Origin: Archegozetes longisetosus | Lineage: Eukaryota > Arthropoda > Arachnida > Sarcoptiformes > Trhypochthoniidae | Assembly (NCBI GenBank): GCA_018873245.2 | Contig: JAEMBT020000007.1 | Coordinates: forward strand, 6,541,129 to 6,605,128 | DNA: 64,000 nt | Reading direction: 5' to 3' | Translations under genes and position numbers: made by a program | The notes under the pieces: generated by a model | Database searches by the model: none | Told to the model about the DNA's origin: nothing | The model's input: the letters and a program-made list of their open reading frames with translations, nothing else | Shown: in pieces, positions 49,801-61,683 of the stretch | Layout: each line of letters opens with the position of its first letter | How positions within the stretch are numbered: position 1 is the first letter of the stretch

Positions 49801-51508
49801 ATTTATGCTTAATTTTTCTATTTTAATCTAATTATGAGTAATTAAGTCAAGCCAATGGTAAACTTAAAGTTTATGCTACAGAAGTCAATAATACTGTTGG
49901 AAACTTAATGATCCGCGATAGCAGCAAGCAAATGATTGTTGCTATGCCAACATGCCTGTCATGTGCATCAATTTGTTCCCAAATTGGTCTCTAATTTACC
50001 TTGATTACTATATTGAATATTCGATATGTTTGTTAGTATCTTCAACGTTATAGTCTAATGGAAAGCATGCCATCACAACTCACCACTCTGGTTGCTAATG
50101 TGGATTATTAAGTTTTTGAGTGTATGAAGTAAAATATAGAGAACAAGATTGTATAGTAATTATTTTGAAAAATAATAGTAACGACTAAGATATTTAAGTG
50201 TTCCATAATTGAATTTAATTATCGTATTAATTTGATAAGACGTGGACCACCACTGAGTCATAAATGCAAAAACAAACAAAGCAGTTATAGTTTACGCTTG
50301 AAATAAATGACTCTTTGTAGTCACATTTGATTTACTGAAATAAAAATAATTACAACTTTTGAGAATCAGTTTGGTTCTACAAAACACTTAGAAAAAGCAA
50401 GACTTAATCCAACCATTCCTTAAAACAATATAAAGTTAAGAACATGTTGTTAAAGTTTGTTTGAGACTTCTAACAGATAACTCTAATTTATAAAGATTAA
50501 TTTGAAATTCGTGTCATGCAAAGTCTCTCGCATGGAGACCCTATTGTCTTTCAAACAGTCTCATTAAGCAAATTTGATCTGAACTGAAATAAGCATGTTT
50601 AGTGAATCAGAAGTTAGTCTGAATTTATTTTCTGTTTCTTGCATTGATCCATCAGTGCTATAGTAGTCCAGCTTAAATGCATGGCTCAACTGAACTCCAT
50701 TAGGCAGTAATGCAATACTGCTTTTGAAACTTACACCAAATAACTCCTACTATCAAACCCATTGATGAAATTCCTATCGAGTCATTAATTTTTTGAAAAA
50801 TTTAGTGCGAGCTATTATTAGTGGATATCTTATCTCAAAGTTGAGCTATTCCTTTGGATTTGGTTTAAATGCTTGTTATTAGTGGCTTTAATGATGAAAT
50901 TTTGTTTAGAGCTGTCTTTTGCACAACTTTTAGAGTTAAAAACCAATCGAACCAACGATTATGACTCGAGACGTAAAGAATGTTTCATGTTTTAGGCAGA
51001 TATGAAAAGTATTTTTTAGAACGGTATAACATCGAAAATTGCATCAACTCTTAAGGGAATCCCTTCAAGAATACTAAAATGGTTTGCATTTTTTTTATTG
51101 AATCAATTTTTCAATGGGTTTCATCATTTCGTATTATATGTTGACTTTTATTGTTTGACCACTATTAAGATAAAACAACAAATAGTATGCAAAATCATGG
51201 CGTAAATTATAGAGGCTATAAATTCTAGATTCTCTTGTTCCCAGTTAAGACATAACTTGATTTTGAAGATTTTTTTATTTGATTTTAAATAAAAAATGAG
51301 CCCAACATGCACTAAACATTCTTATTAGTGAGTAGCACATCACTAGAGCTCTCTTCTAATGGACTGATTGCAAAACTGATACTTCGTCTGATTGATTGCT
51401 GCCTCAGGATTGTCATGTTCTACATGCTCTTCTTATAGAAGAACCAATGTAACTCTAACTTAATGTTTTCTTCAAAGTTAGTTTACTTCATTTTGGCAAA
51501 CAAATTGA

Positions 51509-51564
<56 letters not shown>

Positions 51565-54500
51565 CTCAAACGTTATTTGATTACAGAATTTATTGACTGA
51601 ACTTCAAATTAGAGGTGTTACAGTCTATATTGAACACTTTTACTGAAGAGTTTGAAATGCTTTTTGTCAATAAATTGAGTATACTTTAGCCTAAATATTC
51701 TAAATAAATAAATTTATTGTTCGTTGCATTCAGTCCTATCGAGTATTTTTTGATTTAGTCTTCCATTCTTTTATTTTTGTATAGAATTCAGATAAAGACA
51801 AACAAAGAGTTCTCATTGAATTGAAAACATGAATGAAATGGTTAAATTGAACATAAAACAAATTATTTTGAACTGTAATTGAGTATCTTTAGATGAATTT
51901 TTTCTTTCGTTTGTATTTGAGTAATGTGTAAACAAATCAGTTTTTGATGAGCACGTCAAGTAATATTGAACATGAAAATGTTTTAATCCTTAATTCTACG
52001 GATAACCAATACATCCATTTGAAGTTTTCGTCTATATAACAAAACTCAATATTCATTATATGAATATTTCTAAAATTGCTCGAAAGTTCATATTGTTTCT
52101 AAGAATTTTGATTATTTTTCAAATTTTAGCATTAGCTCAAACTTGCAAATTTAATCTTAGAGTCAGAGAAGGTTTGTTGAATACTAATATATTCATTAGA
52201 ATTTATAGAATATGCTTATGTATGAAAACTGAGAAAATTTCAATTTTATCATTCACTTCATGAAATCCGTTCTCAAATTATTTACATAATTAAGTAGAAG
52301 AAATATTCCAAACAATACGAAACTTGTTTTGATGGTATTTTAAGCTTTAATACAATCGAGTAATTCATGCAAAATAATGCAACCGCTTTGAGCGCTTTCA
52401 TGTAATTTTTGAAACTATAACTTCTCAGTTCCTTTGGAATTGGAGTTTGAAGATAAAATTTAGTTTTTATGTAGATATAAAAATAGAACTTGTTGGTTTG
52501 TTAACATTATTTCACGTATTCCTAACTATATATATCTAACTCAACGCACTGTAAAGGCTTACAGTTTGTTCTAACAGTTAGTTCTTTTCAAATATAGACT
52601 AACTTTCCTACTTCTTCTAAACCTTTTCTCATTTATTCTCATTTTCTTCAGACAAAATAAACTAATGTCAGAATTATCACAGAATTTTTCCGTTATTTAT
52701 GTCACTGGGGACCAAATTTAGAAACGATGTCGACAATAGCTTAACGAAACTTATATATCAATATAAAAGAGTGTCTTTTATTTATTAATAAATAAGTTTG
52801 ACTGACTTTTATTGGTTGAACTTATAAAACTTACCAGACTCAGTTTTCACACCCAATAAGGCAAATAAACCAATGATAACTTTAAATGAGAAACATTCAG
52901 CTGGCAAATAATTCGTACCGTTTGTTTCTAATTTTGTCAATTCTTATTCTGTTTGATTTAGCATTTCAAATAAAGAAGCTATGAAATGCTGTAGTTTTTA
53001 TTAGATGGCTTTTTAACTCATACCAGAGAATGCAAAACAAATAAAACTAATCAAAACGAATATAAGAAAGTGCATCAAATTGCTTTGATCAACCATTAGA
53101 ATAGAAAATCTTGAATTTTCAAGACAAAAATGAATTTATTGATAAACATTAATAATAAAATAGATACGACAATAAGTGAAATATTTCAAACTAACCTCTA
53201 AACTGGACTTGTCTTAAATAGTTGAGAAGTTCACTGCCATCGCTATCTCTCATTCTGGGACATACACCACGATAGCTATCTAAACAGAGATCCTTCTGCA
53301 TATCTCTTAAAGCATAGGCAAAGGCAAGAACAGCATCGCTGACAAATTGCAACTGTCCCTCCACTTCATAGCCATTATCATAACTCATTCTTTCATCTCC
53401 AGTACAATTCCTTAAATATAATAATGAGTCAATCGTATGTTTAGCTGAATATGACATGTAGTTATGGTCATAAGTCTTAGTTATTGTGTCTAACTGCTAG
53501 TCTTTATGGAATCGAATGCTTAAGTATATCGTTTCTGATAATAGTCATACTTTCGATGGCTTATCAATAATTCTTCAAAGTGTCAGACCGTTTTAATTGA
53601 TTAAATATTACTGAAGATAAATGAGCGAAATATTCAAGTCTAGATCCGATTCTAGGCTTGAAGCTCTACGTGATTGGTCAATCACTTTGACCACTAGCTC
53701 AACAAGATGTATTTTAGATGTTTAATTATAAACTTGTTTCTTTAATTGCGTTTCAGTTTATGTTATAAAATGTTTGTTATTCCTTAGAAGAATCATTAGT
53801 CACTCATGTCTATTGATAAGAGTCTCTTATATATTGATAATAAAATTTATGAAGAAATAGAAAAATAATCTGAAACGGATCTAATTTACAAACAAATCTC
53901 ATGTATGACTATTTAAAGAAGTTGAGTGGGTAGAAATAAAAGCTATAAAAGTTGTAAAAAAGCATACTTATTGAAATTGCGATTATACGGAGTATCAGTA
54001 CTGTTTTCCCATTTGCACTGAAAGTATTGTTCCCAGTATTCAATAAACCACGGATTCCTCTTATTATTTTTTGGAGTCAAACTCAGGAAATAGTCATCAA
54101 AACCTGGTACAGGATTGGCGCGAGGCTGAACGGAAAGAGTTCCCTCTACCTGAAGCTCATTTCCTGCAAACACTAACGATCTGGCACTCCAACCATCACT
54201 TCCTATCCAAGTGAACTGTCCGGTCGCATTATTACGCTTTACCGCCTTCATTAACATTCCTACTTCTTGATCCGATCCAAATACTATTACACCTTTGGTA
54301 ATTAAAATCATTTGAATCACTTAGTTTCAGGTATGATATTAACTAAAATGTAATTTAGAAATGTTACGAGAAGTTTGGATTTGATATTTGTTGCTATTCT
54401 ATTACTGAAATGAGAGTTTTTGATGTTATACAGCTGGAAGCTTAATAATCTTATAGAAACAAGAAAAAGGCTGTAGCTTTGTCTAGCTCCCTGTGATGCG

Positions 54501-56677
54501 CATCAATTTGTTGCCAAATTTGATTTGTAATTTACTTTCATTACTATATTGAATATTCTGTAAGTTTCGCAATATCTCAACATGTTAAGTCTGATAGAAA
54601 GCATGTCGTGACAGCGCATCACTTCTTGTTGCTATCAACAATTATTAAGTTTTGATTGTACAACAATAATAGTTTATATTGAAAGGCAAGAAAAATCAAA
54701 TCCGGTCTCTTTTGAAAATATCAAATACTTCACTGAATAGCTCGAGTTCTAAATTGTATCCTCAATAATGTTTAGATTCTAAAAATGTTTTAAGTGACGG
54801 AAGTTATTAAGCTATAAATGATGAGTCCGTTTTCAGTTACTCGTACGAATAATAGGTAGGATTTGGCAAATATATCAAAGTTATTAAGCAAATAGTGGTG
54901 AAGTAGATGAATATTAAGTTGGATTTTGATGCATATAAAACACGCGACTAGTTTGTCGATATATCAGAATAAACTATATAAACAATATATCTATGCACTA
55001 ATGAACACTATGCATCAAATAAACTACTGGCTAAAATAAAAAGCTTATTTCTCTTATAGATCAATATGTTGTACTTATTTCAATTGGCTTAAGGCATTTT
55101 AAAGAACAGTGTAGTTAAGAATACTCTTATCCTGATTATCATAAGCTTTAGCGATAGCTACTCTGATCTATAATGTTAACTAAGGGTTTGACTGGTAGAA
55201 AGCTAGTTCTGATCTATGATACTCACTAAAGGTGTTCAACGAAATAAAGTTTGTTTTGATGTAAACTTAATTTATAAGAAATAACCAAGTTAGATACTAG
55301 CAAATGAATCAACTCACCTCTTGCACTTTGCTTGGTAACTAACTTCTTAACAATATTATCATAAGAACTATCTTGAGCAATGCCTGAATCCTTTGTAAGC
55401 CTTTCTTTAATAGCAATACAGATATCGTTTTGGTCTAACAATTCTTCGAGATCATTGAAAGCCTGTAAAGAGAAGTTTCTTTAAAATTTGTTGGTTCACT
55501 TAAACTTATACTTAACAAAAGAGAACTAAATAAGTAGTTGTTATGTACATTTGACTTTCAGACACAAGTTTGAGCTGACTATATTTTCAGTTGCCAGATT
55601 TTGTAACCAATTTGCAACTACGTTCGAGGTATCATACATACAGAATTCTTCATACATACAAAATTCTTCATACATACAAAATTCTTACATCAATAAATTC
55701 AATGCACTTTGTATCGGTTGAGAATTTTGATTGATGATTCCTAAGTCGAATAAAGTCGACACATCTAAGTGACCTTAATAGCTTCTAGCTATACCGAATT
55801 CAATTCCTAAGTCCAAGAGATTTTTAATGTCAAATTTTTTGTGCGTATGACACCAGGAACGCAGTTTATCAAATTTGTATCAAAATTTCATGACCGAAAA
55901 TGTCGTGAGTCCGAACTTGTGTTGGAAAATATAAAGCTGCAACAGTATATACATAAGCTAATTATTTTAAATTTCTCAAGAAACTTGCTCGGCTTAAGTT
56001 TATAATACTTTAGAAAAGCTATGACTTATATGCTTTTTATACTTTATTTTATGATTAAACTAAATCTAAAGCAAATCTAGCTCAACGTAAGCAGATTTGA
56101 TTTTGACGAATATTTGTCGCAATCAAGTTCTGACTGGATACCTGAATGCATTCAGACTAGATTGAATGTATAGATCAAATGGAAATGTGAGTTATTTTGT
56201 TTAGATTTCTGATTGGTTGAGTTGTAGGGTTATCTATATTTAGTTTCTATTAGAATTGATAAATAGCTAAATGTCTAAATGCTAATCGAATACTTATTTC
56301 CATAATGTTTATGCAAATATTAGTTACAAACGTGACAAATAAGATATAATTTCGATAGTTTTGGTTATTAATGACTAAAGAGAAGAGGAAAATGAAAAAG
56401 GCGTCAACAGATAACTAGAGGGAGACTTTAGGTGGAAGTAATGGAAATAGAATAAAGAGAAAAATAGATTTAGTTGGGGAGTATTTGATAATGAACTATA
56501 GCTCACCCTAATTCCATAGATGGATTCCTCATATATTATTGAAACGTAAGTCCAATTCAGTTTCTTTACGATCTGAACCATAGCGTTCGCCTGACTCTTA
56601 TCGCTTGGAACAGTGCGTAAGAAAAACTCGAACCTCTGTTTGTTGCTTAGCTCCGAACTTGTTGAGAAGAAACTCAC
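43702..56677 (-). CDS. mtt: mGluR-like family C GPCR, mXR/mangetout type (gene span, 5' end missing)
   Basis: This is a plasma-membrane G protein-coupled receptor with a Venus-flytrap ligand-binding domain, a nine-cysteine domain, seven membrane helices and a short cytoplasmic tail. Seven exons join with matching phases (0, 1, 2, 1, 1, 1) to exactly 768 codons including the stop. All introns are GT-AG. The first roughly 150-200 residues, with signal peptide and start, are not found between 56678 and 64000. The membrane domain carries family hallmarks: [26 protein letters not shown] (here as [12 protein letters not shown]), [24 protein letters not shown] and PKVYIII. Local segments such as [15 protein letters not shown] and [18 protein letters not shown] look to me like the insect mXR (mangetout) branch rather than true glutamate receptors. 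The ligand-binding lysine of mGluRs is replaced by glutamine (residue 233 of this partial model). Membership in the mGluR family is near certain; the mXR assignment is from memory and less sure. Confidence 0.88.
45346..45708. mobile_element. MITE with GTTAGGG ends in the receptor's 3'-most intron
   Basis: The left end TTAGGGTTGTAAAAAGTG and the reverse-complemented right end TTAGGGCTATAAATGTTT form an imperfect inverted repeat. The right half is built from TTGTTTAAAA-like words. No duplication of the target is visible. Confidence 0.5.
45941..46210 (+). repeat. dispersed repeat family C, copy 1
   Basis: About 270 bp at roughly 75% identity, in the same orientation, to 53657-53950. Shared words include CAATCACTTTGACCACTAG and GAAGAAATAGAAAAATAATC. 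It lies in a receptor intron and has no open frame. Confidence 0.7.
46925..47308 (-). CDS. mtt: mGluR-like receptor, last helices and proximal tail exon (residues 590-718)
   Basis: The acceptor is TTATTTAG and the donor GATG|GTAGGT, phase 1 on both sides. The exon encodes [20 protein letters not shown], the highly conserved [20 protein letters not shown] helix, the final helix, and [14 protein letters not shown], which is the usual end of the membrane domain. A threonine- and serine-rich cytoplasmic tail follows. Confidence 0.94.
47357..47460. mobile_element. 104-bp miniature element next to a receptor exon
   Basis: Inverted arms of about 35 bp: left TTAACACGCAGTTAAGTAGG continuing to CTAAAAGCAG, right (reverse complement) TGAACACGCAGTTAAATGTA continuing to TTAAAAGCAG. 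It lies about 50 bp from the acceptor of the exon 46925-47308, inside the intron. Confidence 0.7.
48317..49228 (-). CDS. mtt: mGluR-like receptor, cysteine-rich and TM1-TM6 exon (residues 286-590)
   Basis: The acceptor is AATCTCTAG and the donor CGTTG|GTAAGA. In order, the exon encodes the end of the ligand-binding domain ([18 protein letters not shown]), a cysteine-rich domain with nine cysteines between VCSQPC and GRCVPI, then most of the membrane domain. Hallmarks are [18 protein letters not shown] (TM1 to TM2), the disulfide cysteine in [22 protein letters not shown] (end of TM3), [12 protein letters not shown] (second intracellular loop), the second-loop cysteine in LVCEAS, and FIYPIILV. 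The apparent longer open frame to 49343 includes intron sequence. Confidence 0.95.
49498..49660 (+). repeat. dispersed repeat family B, copy 2 (receptor intron)
   Basis: Second copy of the repeat at 35655-35820, in the intron upstream of the exon 48317-49228. No ends or coding sequence are recognised. Confidence 0.55.
49894..50122 (+). mobile_element. family A MITE, copy 5 (receptor intron)
   Basis: A 229-bp copy with TA flanks in the intron between 49229 and 53195. The ends carry AAACTTAATGATCCGCGATA and the inverted counterpart TTGCTAATGTGGATTATTAA. Confidence 0.75.
51509..51563 (+). repeat. compound (TC)n(AC)n microsatellite in a receptor intron
   Basis: About 11 TC units run directly into about 16 AC units. 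Confidence 0.95.
53196..53410 (-). CDS. mtt: mGluR-like receptor, ligand-binding domain exon (residues 214-286)
   Basis: The exon lies between acceptor TATTTAAG and donor AGAG|GTTAGT. It encodes [20 protein letters not shown], then [20 protein letters not shown] and [12 protein letters not shown]. In mGluRs the motif is YEQEGK-VQFV, and this lysine binds the side-chain carboxylate of glutamate. Here the residue is Gln233. The final G is completed by the next exon. Confidence 0.9.
53657..53950 (+). repeat. dispersed repeat family C, copy 2
   Basis: The second copy fills about half of the 557-bp intron 53411-53967 and ends within about 20 bp of the splice donor of the exon 53968-54292. It carries a roughly 20-bp insertion relative to copy 1. 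Confidence 0.7.
53968..54292 (-). CDS. mtt: mGluR-like receptor, ligand-binding domain exon (residues 106-214)
   Basis: The exon encodes [11 protein letters not shown], then [31 protein letters not shown] and [14 protein letters not shown]. Asp138 of the GSDGW motif aligns with the aspartate that holds the alpha-amino group of the ligand in mGluRs. N-A-T and N-S-T glycosylation sequons are present. The acceptor (ACCAAAG) has a poor pyrimidine tract, but its phase completes the glycine from the previous exon. The donor is AA|GTATGC in phase 2. A dispersed repeat begins just inside the adjacent intron. Confidence 0.88.
54431..54658 (+). mobile_element. family A MITE, copy 6 (receptor intron)
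   Basis: A 228-bp copy with TA on both sides in the intron 54293-55317. AAGCTTAATAATC at the left and TTGCTATCAACAATTATTAA at the right form the inverted repeat. Confidence 0.75.
55318..55462 (-). CDS. mtt: mGluR-like receptor, ligand-binding domain exon (residues 58-106)
   Basis: The acceptor is CTCTTTACAG and the donor AGAG|GTGAGT, phase 0 in and phase 1 out. It encodes [20 protein letters not shown] and continues to [12 protein letters not shown]. This corresponds to the segment of mGluRs that has the pattern GIEAFE...NICIA...LLQKPSAR, the second lobe of the ligand-binding domain. Confidence 0.87.
55633..55686 (+). repeat. three 18-bp tandem units
   Basis: CATACATACARAATTCTT occurs three times head to tail with one difference, in the receptor intron 55463-56506. 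Confidence 0.9.
56507..56677 (-). CDS. mtt: mGluR-like receptor, ligand-binding domain exon (partial-model residues 1-57)
   Basis: The exon has 57 codons in phase 0 between an AAAATTTAG acceptor and a GTGAGC donor. It begins [19 protein letters not shown] and includes RTVPSD and [17 protein letters not shown], matching the mGluR stretch that starts ISYASTS and ends in YGETG or YGESG. Thr6 and Tyr54 of the partial model align with pocket residues that contact the amino acid backbone of glutamate in mGluRs. Phe4 stands where mGluRs have Ala or Ser. NWT is a potential N-glycosylation site. The open frame's apparent ATG within GTGAGT context further upstream is not the real start. Confidence 0.87.
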
Positions 56678-56797
56678 CTAAATTTTACAGATAAAAACTA
56701 TGTACATTAATCAAATTGTCTACTTCACAATTGTCGCTTCATTTGCTTTATAGCTTTGAAAAATAAAAATTCTTTTTAAAGCTAAATTCTGTTCTAC

Positions 56798-56970
56798 AGC
56801 TATACCGAAATATAGTTAATCGTTGCCAAATCATAATTAACATTCATTTTAATGAGGTTTCATTATAATGCGATTATTTTACGTTAGGTCATATGTGTCG
56901 GCAACAGAACATTGCTCTTACTATAACGAAGGTTCACTATAAGGAGGTTCAGTGTATCGAGGTATTACTG
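56798..56970. mobile_element. short pogo/Tigger-like MITE in the receptor gene
   Basis: A 173-bp relative of the element at 9028-9746. Its ends are CAGCTATACCGAAATATAGT and, reverse complemented, CAGTAATACCTCGATACACT, with TA on both sides. It also has the internal ACTATAACGAAGGTTCACTA text. It lies upstream of the first visible receptor exon. Confidence 0.75.
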
Positions 56971-59900
56971 TAATAACAAAAACTGTTAAAGAATTACTGA
57001 ATTCAATAAATATCACTGAGAGACGTAGAAAAATAGACATTAAAGCCAGTGATTAATGGTAGTTGAAATAAAATAAAAAATTGATCATCAAACTTAAAAA
57101 GCAGTGAAGAATTAGAAGTTTTTCAGCTCTTTAGAAGATTAACTATGTAAATTTCAATTTAAACTTTATATTTATTAACGCCAAACTTTCAAACTTTTAA
57201 TTAGAAAAACGTTTGAATAACATAAATAGCTTATCGAATTGTTTGCCCAATTTTTTATTCTGTTTTCTAGTCAGGCCTTCATCTTCCTCCTACGCTTCAA
57301 ATTTTTAACTCCATTCAATACATTTCAACTTTCGAATAACGTTAAGAATAGCTTCAACATTAAGAACGAGTTAGTAAAAAATTAGTTCAAAGTTGAAAAA
57401 AGGAATCTCCGAGAATATCTAGAATCAAATTTCGCAACTTCTTGTTAAATGTTTGCTTGACATTTACTTTAGAATAGAAGCTGAGATTGATGCGTGCGAG
57501 TTTGATAATTTTGTTCATACCAGCATATCTTAATTTTTTTCTATTTACTTCCCAATCAAATGCACAAATATTTAAACAACTCAAATAATCAACAGAATCA
57601 CGATAGCATTGTTTTACAGAAATTTCATTTCATTATTTGTTTTAATTCACTTCTATCTACATTTAATCAAATCTTAGAAAGAGACAATAAGAATCGTTTA
57701 TAACAAAGCTGACAGTTGTTTACGAACAATAATTTCCTCTTATCATTTGTTTAACTGATTTCAGTAATAAATTTTCTCCTAAGTTAAAGACAATTATTTG
57801 AATCATTCGTTTTCTTTGTCAGAATCCATAATTGATTAATAAAGTGAGTGAAACAAATGTATTTTGTTGCTTAAATCTTATAAATTACTTAATTATAATT
57901 ACATTTATAAGATATGACTTCACTCTAACAAAATTGAACTATTGCAGCAGTTGCAAGTTAGAAAAATCCATCAAACAGAAACAAAGCATACAGTAATTAC
58001 AAACTTTCCCAATGCTTGAAAAAATCGCGCAACTTTTGCTCCCATTCACTTCTATGACAAAAGTTTAAAAAAGTTTTGGCTAAAAACCAATGATCAGGTG
58101 ATAAGAATTGATTAACTTTGAGAAATAGCGACAAAAGGAGATATGAATTATGAAATAGTGATGACATAGTGACACTAATTCTTATGGAAAGAATCTAAAA
58201 ATCTAAGAATCTAAGAAGGTGTCAGTAAAGAAAGGAAATAGAAAGATTGACAACTTAGTAGAATTTAATGTTAGAACTATGATCTGATAGATGTAATGGA
58301 TGAGTAGAGTGATAAGGAGAAGGATGTTATTTATCTTTATGGCCACTACTCTATTATAGTTTGAATATATGAATTCTAAAGAGTCAAATTTGCATCAGAC
58401 TCATCACTGTTCAAATGAGTGTTACATTAATCTGCATCACTATAAATTGTAATCGCTTTGTATTCCATGAGTGGTATTAGTTTTCATACTTGCATGCAAT
58501 GTGTTTAAATTATAATTTGCCATCACTGGTTCTTTAATGCTCTTGATAATGGTTCCTAATTATAATAACTCCTTAGTGAATCGCTGTATCACTTATGTTG
58601 AGCTCTCAGCAAATTTAAGGACGTACTTATGCTCAACATTAGCAAACATTATATCTACAGTTCTAATCTTAAACAGATATAGCAATAAGGCATTGATGAA
58701 GAAATACATGTTTCAGATTCTCTCATTTGATTGATAGTAAGAGTTAGGAAGAAATGAGGATTGATTTTAGTAAAAGAGATAATTGATAATTGAAATGATA
58801 ATTTAATACTTGAAGCATGCTTAGCATGATGAGCAAGATGGTTAAGATGATGAGCTAGATAGTTAGCATGAAAATCAATTGAGTTCTTATTTAATTGCTA
58901 GCAATCTAATAAATTAGCCTTCAATTTTGATCTGATATAACGAACACTTGATTATATCCCCTATACTTGCTAATGACCAACCCTTATATCTTTTGATAAT
59001 ACCAGTCTTATTCTCTACTCTTAATGCTATTACAATAACGGATCTCTATGAACCTAACGAATTGATCGAATACCCACCAACAAGTCATTAACTCTAATAT
59101 CAATGGATTAATTGACACAAAAAATTCATTTATTTCAATTAGATTCACTAGAATGGTAACTAATTGACAGCTTGGACTAACAATCGTAAGTTTTGACATA
59201 CATTCCTACATTTGGGTAAATTATCTTAAATTTTCATAACTATTCATAAGTTTTTATTCTTTCAAATGATAGATGGTTTGACTTTGTTGTTTGCCTAAGA
59301 AAATGATATTCTGTAAATCTTCTCAATCACTGTAATAAATATGAAAATCACTATTCTGATTCTGGAGAACAATTTAATTCAAAGAATGGTCACTCTATTG
59401 GTATCATAAATTTTTTACTTTTGAAACATCATTTTTGAAAATTCAAATCTTTGGTAGTCTCAATATTGTATATATTTGATTTGTTCAGCTTAGGATTTGT
59501 TTAGTTTTGATTTCTATTAAAACGCCACTGAAACGAAAATGAAATTATTTTTGTTAATTTATAGCACTTTAGGACGCTTCTAAATATATTTGTGGCACTC
59601 AATAATCGATAAATATTGAAATTCGGTCTTAGAGTAAATCTTACAAATGTGAACTGTGTTCTTTATTGGTATCAAAATACCACCATTCAAGGTTCCTATT
59701 CAAACTGCTTTCTCACAATTTATTCAGTTTGAAAGCATTACTAAATATTTTATAAATTTTTAGCATACCCTCTTTCAAAGCTTATACTACTTTGGAATAA
59801 GTCTAACTTCAAGTTAGGCGATAATCAATAAATTGAATTATTTTCAAAATACTAACTTAACTCTAACTTCGCAAGTATATTCAAATTTTGAGAATTTTGT

Positions 59901-60675
59901 AAACTTTTTCATAGATTAAAATCTTTAAGCGTTTGAATCGTTTTCATGAGTAGATTTTTAGATAAGAAGGACATGAAAGTTTATAGTATAAAAAATATAG
60001 AGTCTTGTGAGATTAATTTTGTTAGTATGACTAAAATTAAAAGCTTAGATAAAGATTGCGTAATGTCATGGAATGAATATTCCGATTGAGTGATTCATCT
60101 TTGAAGTAATATATACTATATGTTACCACATATATTTATTCTATATATAGACTGAACAAATGCTAAATTTTGATTGAAATGTCTGGAATTATCCGTTGAG
60201 TACAATAAACAAAACTAATACAAGTTGTTAGAGTCTGTACTTATACAAGGCTAGTATGGTTGTTGATTGTTATCAAGATTGTCGCGAGCATAGTTTGTGC
60301 AGCACTTATAAATCTGGCTTACTTTCCAATATTGGTTACAAAAACTACGATATCCTGAACTACTTTCACTGCTTTCATACAATTTCCGAACCAACCTAAG
60401 GATTAAATAAAGGACTTATTCTTTTAACATCATAACACTTACGGGCATAAACTATCTCAATATATCTCTGTTGATGAGATGTTCTACACTTTAATTTCAA
60501 CTTTAATGATCGCTATCACAACGAAAGAGTGACATTTACTTTGACTACTTCGCTAGACTTCAAACATTGTGTTTTGTCAGCGGAATGAATATTAGCTTTA
60601 GCTGAAAAGGAGAAGTGAATCGATTGTATCTTATTTTTCTTATATGGAGTCGTTCTGAGCGAACAGAAGTTACCG

Positions 60676-60703
60676 CTATTTTCTTCTATTTTCTTCTATT
60701 TTG
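60676..60703 (+). repeat. 10-bp tandem repeat
   Basis: Nearly three units of CTATTTTCTT. Confidence 0.8.
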
Positions 60704-60925
60704 ATAAATACTTTACTCGTTTGGAAGAGTAATACGTGTTTGTAAGTTGAACGTGATCTCATGTAGTGTCATCTTCTCAATGCTCAAAGTCTTTATTTAA
60801 TTGTTAGCTTTACCTAACACATTATTTTTAACACATTCTAACACAGTTTGGTCTCATATTTCTCATTCTCGAGTCGGATCAACGCTTTCACATCAGAAAT
60901 CAGCCTTTGAGTCAAAGTGCAACTG

Positions 60926-60973
60926 TTTCAGTGGAATTTCAGCAGAATTTCAGTAGAATTTCCGCAGAATTTG
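60926..60973 (+). repeat. 12-bp tandem repeat, four units
   Basis: Four variants of TTTCAGYRGAAT in a row. Confidence 0.8.
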
Positions 60974-61683
60974 TGTCGTAAGGCTATTAATTGTGAAGAA
61001 GAGGAAAAATTTAGCTGTAAGTCACAACAACTTTGTTATAACCTAAGGACTACATTAGAATTCCGGACGACAACATGAAGACCATAAAAAGTGGATTTTT
61101 CACATTTCAAGCCCACTAGACCATTATTTAAGGAATAAAAGGAATATATCTCTCTACTCAAACTACTCATTCCTCTCAACTAATGTTGTGAGGATTAACT
61201 CTATCTTATACTTTCACAAAATATCCTATCTATCTAAATACATACTTTGGTTCAATGAAGGGGATAACTGAATCTCAAACTTTATGTAACATCAAATAAA
61301 ATCTAATGCCACACATTATTCAGAAGTTTGCACTGCTTCAATATTTGCAACAATTTATGCTGTTTACACTTTTACGACTATATTCTTGAGCCAAGGACTT
61401 AGAATTGTAGAAACTTCATAGAAATATCAGACTCTAGTGCTTTTTATAAGAATGTTATATGCTCTCAAATCGAAAAGTTGTGTACATTTTAACTTTAGAT
61501 ATATACTTGACTGTATCACTTTGATTAGCCGACCGTATAGACTATAGATGTTTCGAGATAAACAGTTAGGACATGATTCGTAAATATTTAACTTTTATTC
61601 CTATATAAAACACATAAATGCTACAATTAAGTCGAGTGCAACTTTCAATCAAAAATGTTTGTTATACACAAAAGTATGTATTC

